From positions 1 to 42,343 of the IMG/VR virus record IMGVR_UViG_3300005264_000038: a stretch of DNA of 42,343 nt, one strand, 5' to 3'. A program made the translations under genes and the position numbers. Within the stretch, counting starts at the first letter, position 1. Every line of letters starts with the position of its first letter. The notes under the pieces are model-generated. The model was not told where the DNA came from. It saw only the letters and a list, made by a program, of their open reading frames with translations, and made no database searches. Below are positions 29,558-38,369 of this stretch, piece after piece. Source of the DNA: a virus.

Positions 29558-30259
29558 TTAAAAATTACTCCCGAATAATAATGCGTTATTTGTTGGTGTT
29601 GCACTGAAAGGATATTGATTACCTGCTCCACTGTTATAAAGTTCTGTTACTTCACTAGATGATATTGCTCTATTCCAAAAACCAACTTCATCGATATCAC
29701 CAGGTAAAAACCTATCAGGTGTTCCTTTGTTTCTACATCCAATATAATATGAAATTCCTTGCGGTAATGCTCCTGTTTGTGTATAAGTTGTACTTGCTTT
29801 TTCATCACTACCATCAATATAAATATTTTGAGTTGTACCATCATAAGTTATAACATAATGATGCCAATCTCCATCGTTCCAACCAGTTGTACTTAAAACT
29901 TGGTTTATATCACCAGCATTATTACCACTAATATATAAAGAAGACTGAATATAACTTCCTCTATGATACAAAGCATGCCCTCTTACACCTCCTGAAACTT
30001 TATAATTAAATAATAACAAAGTAAAGTCTGTTGTGGATGAAGTTTTTGCCCAAAAAGAGATACTAAAAGCAGCTCTTGAAGTAGGGTTATAATTTGAGTT
30101 AATATAATCATTACTCCCATCAAAATTGTAACCTTCATTTATCTTGCCGTAACTTGATCCGTTTGTTGCGCCAGTAACAGTACCATCATTACTACCTGCA
30201 CTATCAGTTGCATCACCGTCAAATTTATAATACGACACAATTCCATCAATCAAAGCCAT
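29558..30259 (-). CDS. LamG/concanavalin-type lectin domain protein (233 aa)
   Basis: GIVSYYKFDGDATDSAGSND is the opening of a LamG/LamG_3 jelly roll, followed by NFDGSNDYI, FSISFWAKTSS, GWNDGDWHHYVITYDGTTQN and IYIDG. The domain closes with PGDIDEVGFWNRAISSSEV then TELYNSG. All the strand signatures of concanavalin-like domains are present; they bind sugars. The C-terminal 20 residues are a short tail. It is one of three carbohydrate-binding-type proteins in the fibre cassette and probably recognises host surface glycans. Confidence 0.82.
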   Translation of the reverse strand: MALIDGIVSYYKFDGDATDSAGSNDGTVTGATNGSSYGKINEGYNFDGSNDYINSNYNPTSRAAFSISFWAKTSSTTDFTLLLFNYKVSGGVRGHALYHRGSYIQSSLYISGNNAGDINQVLSTTGWNDGDWHHYVITYDGTTQNIYIDGSDEKASTTYTQTGALPQGISYYIGCRNKGTPDRFLPGDIDEVGFWNRAISSSEVTELYNSGAGNQYPFSATPTNNALLFGSNF

Positions 30260-30753
30260 TAAATTATATCCTCTTTTTTATCTTCTGTTGTTATATAATT
30301 TATCGCTTTAACTTCCTCAAAGGTTTTACAATCTTCAATCTTACCTTTCCAAAAATAAAAATAATTTCTCCATGTTGTGACTGAATCTAATATAATAACA
30401 TTTTCTTCTTTGGTATAAATGTCGCCACGAGAAGCGTTTATTTGTTTATATAAAGCAGGGTATTTTGGAGTTAAATAACTATTAAGTTCTTCAACCCTCC
30501 TAGACTTATACTCATCTAATGCTATATCTAAATATATTATAGTTTTTTCAACGCAATCAGTTTTAATTTTGTAAGTTTGACCTGTTTTAATTTGCCATTG
30601 TTTTTGAGGTTTTGAAATTATTTTAACTGGATAATAACCATGTTCAATTTTAAAACTGTCAGGTGCTCGATAAAAACCACTAATATTTTTTAAATTAACT
30701 GGACATGCGCCCTCTGAAATTACTTTTTTATCTTGTACTTTTGCATAACTCAT
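30259..30753 (-). CDS. Fibre-assembly or tail-appendage protein candidate (164 aa)
   Basis: The sequence mixes strands (YAKVQDKKVISEGACPVNLK, QWQIKTGQTYKIKTDC) with helices (YLDIALDEYKSRRVEELNSY, CKTFEEVKAINYI). It lies directly after the repeat-bearing fibre gene and overlaps the lectin gene by one base. The arrangement N-terminal beta plus a C-terminal helix with 'W......K...C' resembles tail-fibre assembly proteins, but the evidence is mainly position. Confidence 0.5.
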   Translation of the reverse strand: MSYAKVQDKKVISEGACPVNLKNISGFYRAPDSFKIEHGYYPVKIISKPQKQWQIKTGQTYKIKTDCVEKTIIYLDIALDEYKSRRVEELNSYLTPKYPALYKQINASRGDIYTKEENVIILDSVTTWRNYFYFWKGKIEDCKTFEEVKAINYITTEDKKEDII

Positions 30754-30754
30754 T

Positions 30755-32614
30755 TTAACTAAACTCCAAACTTGTATCTACTACCCAATTTGTTCCATCC
30801 CACCAACATACTGCGACATCTATTCCTGAACTTGTTAAAGTTGGAGCGGAACCACCTCTATGGGTTACAGTGCCACTTTCAGCAGCCCATGTTAAAGTTG
30901 CTAAACCACCATTAGTAATTTTAATTTTATGGACTGAATCACTTGTTAATGGAGTTTGTAAAGTCATAGTAGCTGTTTTACTACCAGCTGCACCAACTGC
31001 ATTAAAACCTGCTGTTCTAATATCAATCATAGCTGTGTCATTCATATCAATCCCTAAACTTCCTGCGTTTGTTATATTGATTGAATATGCTGTTGTAGCT
31101 TCTGAATCAATATTTAAACCTACCCCATTACCATTTTGATCAATTACAATACCAGCACCAGTTCCGTCTTGTTGTATCAATAAACCATATTGATCATCTC
31201 CTGTATTATCTTGTTTTATTAATACAACTGAACCACTAGTATCAACACTTGTTAGATCTCTATAAAATGTATTTGCTGAACCACTATGTCTTGCTAATTG
31301 TACATAATTCAAATTACTTGCAGAAGTATAATGGTTTTCTAGTTGCATACTAGAATATAAAGTACTTGCTAAAATATTAACACCTACACCAACATTGCTA
31401 TGGTGAACTATCTTTAAACTCTTTCCAGAAGTTATTGTATCTATATATAATCCGTCAGCGGTTGTAGCTTGTGAATCAATATTTAAAGCAACACCGTTTC
31501 CATCTTGATTAATTAATAAACCGTCACCTGCACCTGCATTTTCTATATTAACTGCATTTCCTGTAGAACTACCATGTCCAACACCAAAAACGTATGATGT
31601 AGCAGTATTTTCACCATAACCATAAACATTTATTAAAGAGTTTGAGGTTTGAACACCTCTAGCATATATTAATTGTCCTACTGGTGCATCTGATGTAATA
31701 TTTAAAGCTATACCATTTCCATTCTGGTCAATAAATAAACCGTTACCTGTTCCATCATTTTGAATTTTTAAAGCTGATTGGTCGTCGCTTGCGTTATCTT
31801 GTTCTATGAATAATACTGGTCCTGCGGTTGCTGTACTTGCCAAATCTCTATATAACCAATTACTACCTGTTGTTTGGGTTCTTGGTCTGCCAAATATAGC
31901 AATCTCATTATTATCATCACTTTCAAAATCAATTGCGTTAGTTGTTCGAGTATTTGAAAATCTTGATACAATAGACTCAGCATCACCGTTTTGATCAACA
32001 AATAAACCATAACCAGTTCCATTATTTTGAATCGTTAAAGCGTTTTGATCGTCGCCTGAATTGTCTTGTTCAATAAACATTACTGGTCCGGCTGTTGATG
32101 TACTTGCTAAATTTCTATAATACCAATTTGTTGCAATACTACCACGACCCCAACCAAGATTAGTTATTACTGTTGAAGCCCCATCAAAATTATTATTCAA
32201 TGAAATCATGTTATCATTTGCTAGACTTGCAGCATGAAATGATTCTTTAGTTGTCCCAGTGTGATTTATACTAATACTATCAACAGCGTCAGAATGATCT
32301 ACTATTAAACCGCTTGATAAAGTTCCACCGGATAAAGGTAAATGCCCGACACCTCTATAAGCTGTGTTTGCATTTACTACTGAAATATTAACTGTACTAT
32401 CTTTTATTATTTTTCCTGTTGTACTATTAAATACAACTAAATTTTCATTAATTGCAGAACCCGGACCAACAACATCTCCACTTCCTGAACTAACAGCTTC
32501 AAACTCGCTGGTTGTATCTTCATATTTTAAAATCTGTTCATCACTTGGAGCTAAAGAATCATCTACATCTGTTAAATCTTTTAATTCTGATACGTTGGGT
32601 TTTGCAATTACCAT
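30755..32614 (-). CDS. Repeat-containing beta-helical fibre protein (619 aa)
   Basis: A Gly/Asn/Asp-rich fibre with three copies of a 48-residue unit at about 163-210, 252-299 and 448-495. Each begins with W/F-Y-R-x-L and contains a Q-D-N-x-x-D-D-Q box, then a G-T-G-x-G box and a D-Q-N-G box. Shorter half-units (INQDGNGVALNIDSQATT, IDQNGNGVGLNIDSEATT) lie between. The regular turn pattern suggests a trimeric beta-helix shaft. The N-terminus (LKDLTDVDDSLAPSDEQILK) is the typical attachment segment of phage fibres. The C-terminus (LTWAAESGTVTHRGGSAPTL, VCWWDGTNW) looks like a knob. Confidence 0.8.
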   Translation of the reverse strand: MVIAKPNVSELKDLTDVDDSLAPSDEQILKYEDTTSEFEAVSSGSGDVVGPGSAINENLVVFNSTTGKIIKDSTVNISVVNANTAYRGVGHLPLSGGTLSSGLIVDHSDAVDSISINHTGTTKESFHAASLANDNMISLNNNFDGASTVITNLGWGRGSIATNWYYRNLASTSTAGPVMFIEQDNSGDDQNALTIQNNGTGYGLFVDQNGDAESIVSRFSNTRTTNAIDFESDDNNEIAIFGRPRTQTTGSNWLYRDLASTATAGPVLFIEQDNASDDQSALKIQNDGTGNGLFIDQNGNGIALNITSDAPVGQLIYARGVQTSNSLINVYGYGENTATSYVFGVGHGSSTGNAVNIENAGAGDGLLINQDGNGVALNIDSQATTADGLYIDTITSGKSLKIVHHSNVGVGVNILASTLYSSMQLENHYTSASNLNYVQLARHSGSANTFYRDLTSVDTSGSVVLIKQDNTGDDQYGLLIQQDGTGAGIVIDQNGNGVGLNIDSEATTAYSINITNAGSLGIDMNDTAMIDIRTAGFNAVGAAGSKTATMTLQTPLTSDSVHKIKITNGGLATLTWAAESGTVTHRGGSAPTLTSSGIDVAVCWWDGTNWVVDTSLEFS

Positions 32615-32616
32615 TT

Positions 32617-32790
32617 TTATTTAACTACTTTTTTTTTAACTACTTTTTTAACTGGTTTAATTTCTTCTAAACCTTCATTGTTTTTTACAATATGGCTCGG
32701 GATGTCAGCTGCCATATTTGGTTCTATTGTTTTCCAAACTTTTTTAATGTATAAATTGATTGTTTTTTCAGTTGTATTTTTCACTTTCAT
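32617..32790 (-). CDS. Small basic protein (57 aa)
   Basis: ATG 32790 to TAA 32617 encodes a Lys-rich protein with a short helix (KTINLYIKKVWKTIEP) and a tail of Lys-Val repeats (PVKKVVKKKVVK). Similar small 'K-x-W-x-x-I' proteins with basic tails often accompany phage head or tail genes. A Shine-Dalgarno GGAGAATAA lies just upstream. No function is assigned. Confidence 0.55.
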   Translation of the reverse strand: MKVKNTTEKTINLYIKKVWKTIEPNMAADIPSHIVKNNEGLEEIKPVKKVVKKKVVK

Positions 32791-32792
32791 TT

Positions 32793-33086
32793 TTATTCTC
32801 CGACTGTTTTTTCTATTCTATCTAATTGCAAAATAATATGTGTATAATGAGTTTCTATTTTTGTTAATCTATTTTCGTGATTATTTAATATTTTAATAAT
32901 ATCTTTTCTATCTTCTTTGCATTCAATAATATGAATATTATTAGTTTCGATATTTTTTTCAGCTTGAACAGTTAAAGCAACAATGCTAATTAAAGCAGAC
33001 GTAATTAATAATACAAGACCTATAATAGAAACCCATAGATCAATACTTAATTTACCATTTTCATTATAATAAAATATTTTTTTCAT
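32793..33086 (-). CDS. Membrane-anchored coiled-coil protein (97 aa)
   Basis: A cytoplasmic 15-residue start is followed by a transmembrane helix (about 17-40, DLWVSIIGLVLLITSALISI) and a coiled-coil helix (KDIIKILNNHENRLTKIETH then YTHIILQLDRIEKTV). ATG 33086 overlaps the previous stop as ATGA; an upstream TTG would be less likely. The layout resembles small phage membrane proteins (holin-like or superinfection-related) and is unexpected inside a fibre cassette. Confidence 0.6.
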   Translation of the reverse strand: MKKIFYYNENGKLSIDLWVSIIGLVLLITSALISIVALTVQAEKNIETNNIHIIECKEDRKDIIKILNNHENRLTKIETHYTHIILQLDRIEKTVGE

Positions 33087-33496
33087 TTCCAACCCGAAAA
33101 ATTATGTTTAGGCGGAGTTATATCAACCATCTCTCCATCAATCTCAATTTCTTTTTCTGGAAAAAAATTCGTTGTGCAAGTTAATTCGTATAAGTTTAAA
33201 TCTTCATCACGTTGTGTTTCATACTCAAAAGGTTCATCTTGTGTTTTAACCTTTTTATAACCGTACACAATACCATGTTTATCTGTAACAGTTTTGATCT
33301 TTGGAGTTTTGAATGTCATGAATTTTAACATATTATCTATAGCTTCTTTAGTTGCTATACCTTGAAATAATCTTCTATTCTTAACAGGTACACCTACTGG
33401 ATATACTTGTTCTATACCTAGAGATTTATACACTTCTTTTTGTTCATCTGTCAGTTCAGGTTTAACATCTTCTGACCAATATATTTGATATTTCAT
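33083..33496 (-). CDS. Hypothetical protein of the fibre cassette (137 aa)
   Basis: The sequence starts YQIYWSEDVKPELTDEQKEV and continues with GVPVKNRRLFQGIATKEAID. It ends with a strand-rich acidic/aromatic part (FEYETQRDEDLNLYELTCTT, IEIDGEMVDITPPKHNFSGW). It has no membrane segment or catalytic motif. Position directly after the 832-residue fibre gene suggests a chaperone or accessory for that fibre. This is a context-based suggestion. Confidence 0.55.
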   Translation of the reverse strand: MKYQIYWSEDVKPELTDEQKEVYKSLGIEQVYPVGVPVKNRRLFQGIATKEAIDNMLKFMTFKTPKIKTVTDKHGIVYGYKKVKTQDEPFEYETQRDEDLNLYELTCTTNFFPEKEIEIDGEMVDITPPKHNFSGWK

Positions 33497-33497
33497 T

Positions 33498-35996
33498 TTA
33501 TTCTGTCACAGATTTTAATTGTGTATCTGTTAATTCTTTCTTAAATATTTTAACATCTTTAATATTACTAGCAAACACATCATTGTTCCAACTACCTATC
33601 TCTAAAGTCTTGTTTGAATGATCTAATGTTTGAGTTTCTACTTCACTTAGTTTCTGTACTCCGTCTTTATAGATTTTAGCATTTACATCTGAACCGTCTT
33701 GAATTACTTGAAAAGCATATTTGTTAGGGATTAATTGGTTTAAATCTGCTTTATCTATATAAAATGATCCTCCACCAACTTTATCAGTATAATACGCAGC
33801 GCTAGAGATTGAATATGTTCTCATTTCATAATTATTACCTCTACTATCTTGTGTACCAAAGAATCTAGCATAACCATAATCCGTCCCTGTCCCTAAAGGG
33901 ATGTAAGTTCCTACCAAAGCGAAAGAGTTAGGTAATATTTTCCTTGTAGTATTATTAACTGTTAAAAGGTCAGCTGTCCTTGTTACTGTTGCTGCCTCAG
34001 TTTTAATATAAGATGTTGGGAAAGGTGATTCTTCAATTTGTACACCCCAGAAATATACACCATTTGTAGCTGTCGCAGACGATTCAGGTCTGTTTAAAAT
34101 TCTATGCGTGGTCACTGTTGCATTAGTTGTAATCACTCCTGAAAATTTCCACCAATTATTATTTAATTCTTCATGTTTTAAATTAGAAAATGTATCTGTT
34201 GCAATTGACGGTGTTTGTCCAGACCAATTTATAATAAGGTCTCCAACTGTAGTACTTGCATTATTATCGTATATATATATTCTTGATTGTGTAGAATTTT
34301 TGTTTTTTATTAAAAAACTTAAAGTATATTTTGTATCTCCTACTAAAGTTACTCTCTTCTGTATTGCATCACTACCACTATCAATTTGTGCAATCTCATA
34401 AGCTGTGTTACTTGAATCGGGTGCAAGATTACCACCTGTTTTAGTAACTCCCCCTGAAAAATCACCCCATGATCCATCACCAATATCTTCACTATACGTT
34501 AATAAATTCGTACTTTCTGGTTCGTTTAAATAACCTTTCAAGGTACTTTCAGATAATCTAGTATTAGATCTGTCAGTATTAAAATATTTAACACCGTCAA
34601 CATTAGCACCGTGATATAATTCTTCGGTAATTACAATATTATCAATATCAAAATATTCACCTGATGCACCAGCCTTTATATAAAATCTCATATATGTATC
34701 TGTAGCTAAAAATATAAATTCATACTCTTGCCATGATGATGTGATCGTAGGATTTTTTATAGTTACTTGTGAAGATAAATCTGCATTATTACCAATACTA
34801 TAAAATTTTTCTGTCCTATTTCCTTTAGCACGGAAAGTTATTCGATAATTTTTACCAATTTCTTTAAGATTTCCTATAGTACAACCTTTATTATTGTCAG
34901 TAGTATTTATAGTGACCCTCATAGCTTTGTCTGTTGAATTATAACTTATAACTGTATCACTAGTAACACCATAATCTCCGGATGTGTCAATAGAAAAATC
35001 ATCATCCCATATTTCTGTACCCTTTATAGCAGTGATATCTGTACTCACATATTCAGAAGCTTCAGTTTGAGTACCTTTGACTTGTTCGAGTTGAACCCCT
35101 CCAAAAAAAAGACTATCATTATTGCCCATATAAGTACTTTGATTATCTCCATTTCTTAAAGAAATAAACAATCTAGGTACCTGAACACCGTGAACAAGAT
35201 TTACTACAATTGAACATCTATAAACATCATTTCCAACATCTTCAATTTTAGAACTTATAATATTGTTATAAGTTGTACCTTTTGTACCATTTTCTAAATC
35301 AAAAAGTTGATACCCTTGTGTTCCATTTTTAAAACGAACTCTAACATCTAACCATTTAAGATCATCAGCTTTAGCATATACACTAAAAACATATTCAGTA
35401 TCATCTAACAAATCTGATATATTTTGTAATATTCTATGACTTGTATCAACTGCAACATCTATAAATTCTTGTAAAATTATATTATTATTTTCTACTGTTC
35501 TTGAACCAATTGAAATACTTGCATCTATCCAATTTTGACTTAAATCTTCACTATATGTGAGCAAATTCTCAACACGTCTTGCACCACTAAACCTAGATTC
35601 GTTAATCTTCGTTGTATGTATTACACCCTCAAAATCTACAACTGTGCCAGTTGTTGAACGTGTAAAAACAGGTGTAATATTATTAATACCGTCTATAATA
35701 TTGTGCGACAATGTGAAACTTCTTGGTTCTGATTTATAATAAGAATATAAATCATCGTTTAAATTTTCAGTATCAAAACCAAAAGCCGATAAATGTACTC
35801 GCCATGCATCGTTTATATTTGTTGCAGAAACTCCAAAAGATTGTAAAGATTCTAAAATCATATCATTAGTCGCGCCTGATGATTTATTTAGAATTGACAA
35901 TAAATAATCGTTTTGTAAATCGCTTATCATTCCAGTTGTTTCACTTAAAAAGTTTAAGTAAAATGTTCTTTGTAAATCGTTTAATGTTTCTGTCAT
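33498..35996 (-). CDS. Large receptor-binding fibre with repeated carbohydrate-binding modules (832 aa)
   Basis: The largest protein in the window. A helical N-terminus (about 1-90) is probably the attachment part. Two related modules follow: RVENLLTYSEDLSQNW...FFGGVQLEQVKGTQTEASEYV (about 141-317) and ESTNLLTYSEDIGDGSWGDF...FWGVQIEESPFPTSYIKT (about 494-666). Between them is a CBM-like jelly roll (about 327-458, ending GEYFDIDNIVIT). The C-terminus (about 686-826) is LamG-like (LEIGSWNNDVFASNIKDVKI). Such NLLTYSED...GVQLE..ATSY modules are widespread in phage fibres and bind sugars. It starts just after a T-rich gap that follows the capsid genes. Confidence 0.82.
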   Translation of the reverse strand: MTETLNDLQRTFYLNFLSETTGMISDLQNDYLLSILNKSSGATNDMILESLQSFGVSATNINDAWRVHLSAFGFDTENLNDDLYSYYKSEPRSFTLSHNIIDGINNITPVFTRSTTGTVVDFEGVIHTTKINESRFSGARRVENLLTYSEDLSQNWIDASISIGSRTVENNNIILQEFIDVAVDTSHRILQNISDLLDDTEYVFSVYAKADDLKWLDVRVRFKNGTQGYQLFDLENGTKGTTYNNIISSKIEDVGNDVYRCSIVVNLVHGVQVPRLFISLRNGDNQSTYMGNNDSLFFGGVQLEQVKGTQTEASEYVSTDITAIKGTEIWDDDFSIDTSGDYGVTSDTVISYNSTDKAMRVTINTTDNNKGCTIGNLKEIGKNYRITFRAKGNRTEKFYSIGNNADLSSQVTIKNPTITSSWQEYEFIFLATDTYMRFYIKAGASGEYFDIDNIVITEELYHGANVDGVKYFNTDRSNTRLSESTLKGYLNEPESTNLLTYSEDIGDGSWGDFSGGVTKTGGNLAPDSSNTAYEIAQIDSGSDAIQKRVTLVGDTKYTLSFLIKNKNSTQSRIYIYDNNASTTVGDLIINWSGQTPSIATDTFSNLKHEELNNNWWKFSGVITTNATVTTHRILNRPESSATATNGVYFWGVQIEESPFPTSYIKTEAATVTRTADLLTVNNTTRKILPNSFALVGTYIPLGTGTDYGYARFFGTQDSRGNNYEMRTYSISSAAYYTDKVGGGSFYIDKADLNQLIPNKYAFQVIQDGSDVNAKIYKDGVQKLSEVETQTLDHSNKTLEIGSWNNDVFASNIKDVKIFKKELTDTQLKSVTE

Positions 35997-36012
35997 ATTG
36001 ATACCTTTTTAT

Positions 36013-36033
36013 TAAAATAAAAAATAAAAAAAA
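36013..36033 (-). terminator. T-rich tract after the capsid genes
   Basis: Read on the minus strand, the stop at 36034 is followed by TTTTTTTATTTTTTATTTTAA. Such U-rich runs terminate archaeal transcription and would lower expression of the fibre genes relative to the capsid genes. Confidence 0.5.
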
Positions 36034-36297
36034 TTAGTTTCCAAATTTACCGTATAAAGTAAGGCAAACTAGTTTGCCACTTAATCCAGTACAATTTAAA
36101 GTTACTGTAGCACCTGATACATCACAAGAAATTGGAATGGACATGGTTGTCATATCTTCCATAAATGTTGCTTGTACTCCTAACACCGTTGCAAATTTCT
36201 CTGAAACAAATGTATCTGTATCATCTGCAGTTAACACTACAACTTCCATGTCAGGAATCCTAACAGGGATTCTTGTAGTTATAGTCGCTGCTGCCAT
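36034..36297 (-). CDS. Small capsid-associated protein (87 aa)
   Basis: A beta-rich protein (TITTRIPVRIPDMEVVVLTA, VQATFMEDMTTMSIPISCDV, TLNCTGLSGKLVCLTLYGKF). It follows the 92-residue protein after one base, and both end in a Gly-Leu/Ile-Tyr-Gly strand, so they may be distant paralogues. Small proteins of this type next to the major capsid gene are often decoration or cement proteins, or parts of the neck. A T-rich tract follows. Confidence 0.62.
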   Translation of the reverse strand: MAAATITTRIPVRIPDMEVVVLTADDTDTFVSEKFATVLGVQATFMEDMTTMSIPISCDVSGATVTLNCTGLSGKLVCLTLYGKFGN

Positions 36298-36298
36298 C

Positions 36299-36577
36299 TT
36301 AATAACCTATAATTGTTATATTGTGGATTCCAGTTATTATAGTTCCAAGAGTTATAATTCCAGTTGATGGAGACCAAGTTGCCGTTTTATCTGCACCTGC
36401 GTCGTCTTGAACTAAAGTATTTAAAATTTCAGTCATTACCATTCCTCGACCATCTGCTACATCAGAATTCAAATCAATTGTGTGCCCTGTTGCTGCTGCG
36501 GATGATGTTTGAATAGTTATAATTTTTAAATCTCCTGTGAATCCAGTTTTTCTAAATGTTTCTACTACTGCTACCAT
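36299..36577 (-). CDS. Small capsid-associated protein, possible decoration protein (92 aa)
   Basis: KTGFTGDLKIITIQTSSAAA then TGHTIDLNSDVADGRGMVMT and TWSPSTGIITLGTIITGIHN. Structure is alternating short strands with a helical centre (VMTEILNTLVQDDAG). Proteins of this kind follow the capsid gene in many marine and archaeal tailed viruses. Its stop lies one base before the start of the 87-residue protein. It lacks any enzymatic motif. Role inferred from context only. Confidence 0.62.
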   Translation of the reverse strand: MVAVVETFRKTGFTGDLKIITIQTSSAAATGHTIDLNSDVADGRGMVMTEILNTLVQDDAGADKTATWSPSTGIITLGTIITGIHNITIIGY

Positions 36578-36589
36578 TTTTCTTTACCT

Positions 36590-37483
36590 CTATGCGATGC
36601 CATACATCTGAGAAGATGCAGCTTCGAAAGTATTGACTATTGTTAAGTATTCTTTTAATAGATATACAAACCCGTCTTGATCTGTGTATTTCTCTTCGTA
36701 AGTTAAATCTTGTAATACTGCGAAGAAAATATATCTCATGTCTAAGAATAAAATTCTTTTTGCACTTCCGCCTGTTGGCATGAAGATATCCTTAATAAAC
36801 ATTAACTGGTCGAATTCAAAAGCGTCTGGAATACCGAATCCTAAGATTCCTTCAGATGGATTTGAAACCTGTCTTTGAATATCTAACAATAAACCTTTAA
36901 CATAGTTATGAGTAGTTGCGTCAGTTACTGCAATAGTTGGGAATCCTTTTGCGTTAAAAGTTGTTGCAAGTTCTGCTCTAATTCCTGCTAAAGTTGGATT
37001 ACCACCGCTTAAATTAGTTGTGTTAGTAGTAATCAATTTGATCATACCGCTAGGCTCTAAAACACTAGTACTTGCGTCTCCGTTAATTAATGCGTCTTCT
37101 TCTGCTTCATAAATACTATCGGTTTTAACTCCTAAATCTAATTGCGCAGGGTCAATAAATCCTCTCATTCCAGCAATTGCAGGACCAGAGATTAAACCTT
37201 TTGCATACAAAAATTTAACTGGTACAGAAACTCTTTCGTAAGTATCTTCAACTACTGCTAAAGATCCATTTTCAGCTGCCCAATAAGCTCCACCTTTTGC
37301 AGTTAATGGTATATAGTCATAAGTCAATCCTTTAATTGCTCTTTTTGGAGTTATATTTCTTAATGGAGTTTGTCTTATTGTTCTATTAACAACATTTGGA
37401 TCTGGATAAACTGGTACTAAAGCTGTTCCAGCAGTACCTGCTCCTCCTGTCTGTGTGTCGATGGATGCTTTTGCGATTTCCAT
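36590..37483 (-). CDS. Major capsid protein, HK97 fold
   Basis: 297 residues. There is no long N-terminal delta domain (the scaffold is in the upstream protease gene). Visible HK97-fold elements: the N-arm/E-loop region (PLRNITPKRAIKGLTYDYIP, AAENGSLAVVEDTYERVSVP), the P-domain spine helix region (DLGVKTDSIYEAEEDALING), and the A-domain (NPTLAGIRAELATTFNAKGF, GLLLDIQRQVSNPSEGILGF). The end is LKEYLTIVNTFEAASSQMYG. GAGGTAAATAAG upstream is the ribosome-binding region. Order protease, MCP, two small proteins is standard for HK97-type viruses. Confidence 0.85.
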   Translation of the reverse strand: MEIAKASIDTQTGGAGTAGTALVPVYPDPNVVNRTIRQTPLRNITPKRAIKGLTYDYIPLTAKGGAYWAAENGSLAVVEDTYERVSVPVKFLYAKGLISGPAIAGMRGFIDPAQLDLGVKTDSIYEAEEDALINGDASTSVLEPSGMIKLITTNTTNLSGGNPTLAGIRAELATTFNAKGFPTIAVTDATTHNYVKGLLLDIQRQVSNPSEGILGFGIPDAFEFDQLMFIKDIFMPTGGSAKRILFLDMRYIFFAVLQDLTYEEKYTDQDGFVYLLKEYLTIVNTFEAASSQMYGIA

Positions 37484-37497
37484 CTTCTTATTTACCT

Positions 37498-38331
37498 CTA
37501 CATATGCATGATTGGAAGTTTACCAGATTCAAACCCTTTTTCTAAATCTTCAGGTTTATCTTTTTTAACTGCCGCATCTGCGATATTTTGTTTTTCTAAT
37601 GCTTTTTTATTAACTTGCTCTAATTGTTCTTTAAATGACTTTTCTGCTTCTTCTGTTTTAGTTTTTGCATCTTCAACAGATTTTTCTAAATCGTCTTTTA
37701 ATTTTACAATTTCAGTTTCTTTTGATTCTAATTGTTTATTAAAGTCAGTTTTCATTTCTTCAACTTTCTTTTCAATTTGTGAATCAACATCTTTTTGTGT
37801 GAATTCTTTTTCCATTTGAATTCCTCCTTTTTTATTTGTATTAAATGATTTTGCCACAGCTAATGCTCTGCCATGTTTATTACTAGGTATCGCAACGAAA
37901 CTTGCCTCAACTAATTCCAATTCTTTAAACACTCTTTTATTATTAACATCGTCATAATCTTTTACTATTGCACCGATTGATACTCCGGGTTTTGCTCCTT
38001 GATCTAACATTCCTTTTATTATCTTTGCTTTAGGATTTGCTGTATAAAATTTAGGTTCTGCTATTAATGCTGTATGACCGTCAATGTCTCTTATTCCTTT
38101 ATTAGTCCATTCAGCTACTAAATTCATAATATCGTTATCGTGATTTAATAGTGCTGCCAAATAACCATCATCGTTACCCAATTTTTCAACGCAAGATTTA
38201 GAAAGTCTTTCATCATCCCTGTCTACTGATGTATCAGAAAGAACTGCGATATATTTTCCTTCTGCGTCTTTCATTATTGGCATGAATAATTCTGTTGTAT
38301 ATTCCTTATGAGTTGCTTTATTAATTTCCAT
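37498..38331 (-). CDS. Prohead protease fused to coiled-coil scaffold
   Basis: 277 residues. The N-terminal half is an S78-type capsid maturation protease: YIAVLSDTSVDRDDERL, AALLNHDNDIMNLV with the catalytic-type His, GMLDQGAKPGVSIGAIVKDY with a catalytic-type Ser, and ELELVEASFVAIPSN with a catalytic-type acidic residue. From about residue 175 a highly charged coiled coil (EEMKTDFNKQLESKETEIVK) serves as scaffold and is expected to be cut off during maturation. ATG 38331 has AGAGGA nearby; the upstream in-frame alternative is TTG 38349. A late promoter lies about 25 bases upstream. Confidence 0.88.
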   Translation of the reverse strand: MEINKATHKEYTTELFMPIMKDAEGKYIAVLSDTSVDRDDERLSKSCVEKLGNDDGYLAALLNHDNDIMNLVAEWTNKGIRDIDGHTALIAEPKFYTANPKAKIIKGMLDQGAKPGVSIGAIVKDYDDVNNKRVFKELELVEASFVAIPSNKHGRALAVAKSFNTNKKGGIQMEKEFTQKDVDSQIEKKVEEMKTDFNKQLESKETEIVKLKDDLEKSVEDAKTKTEEAEKSFKEQLEQVNKKALEKQNIADAAVKKDKPEDLEKGFESGKLPIMHM

Positions 38332-38352
38332 TATTAATTCCTCTTTCAATCT

Positions 38353-38369
38353 TATATATAAATACCACT
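38353..38369 (-). promoter_or_regulatory. Late promoter before the protease gene
   Basis: AGTGGTATTTATATATA (minus strand), identical over 17 bases to the sequence at 42327-42343. It overlaps the last codons of the MuF gene and ends about 22 bases before ATG 38331, so the transcript may be leaderless. Confidence 0.75.

Noticed and set aside
30870-31139. Plus-strand frames of 60-112 codons inside the structural genes
   Set aside because: They lie opposite genes with clear domains, lack ribosome-binding sites and have unlikely composition; they mirror codon bias of the minus-strand genes.
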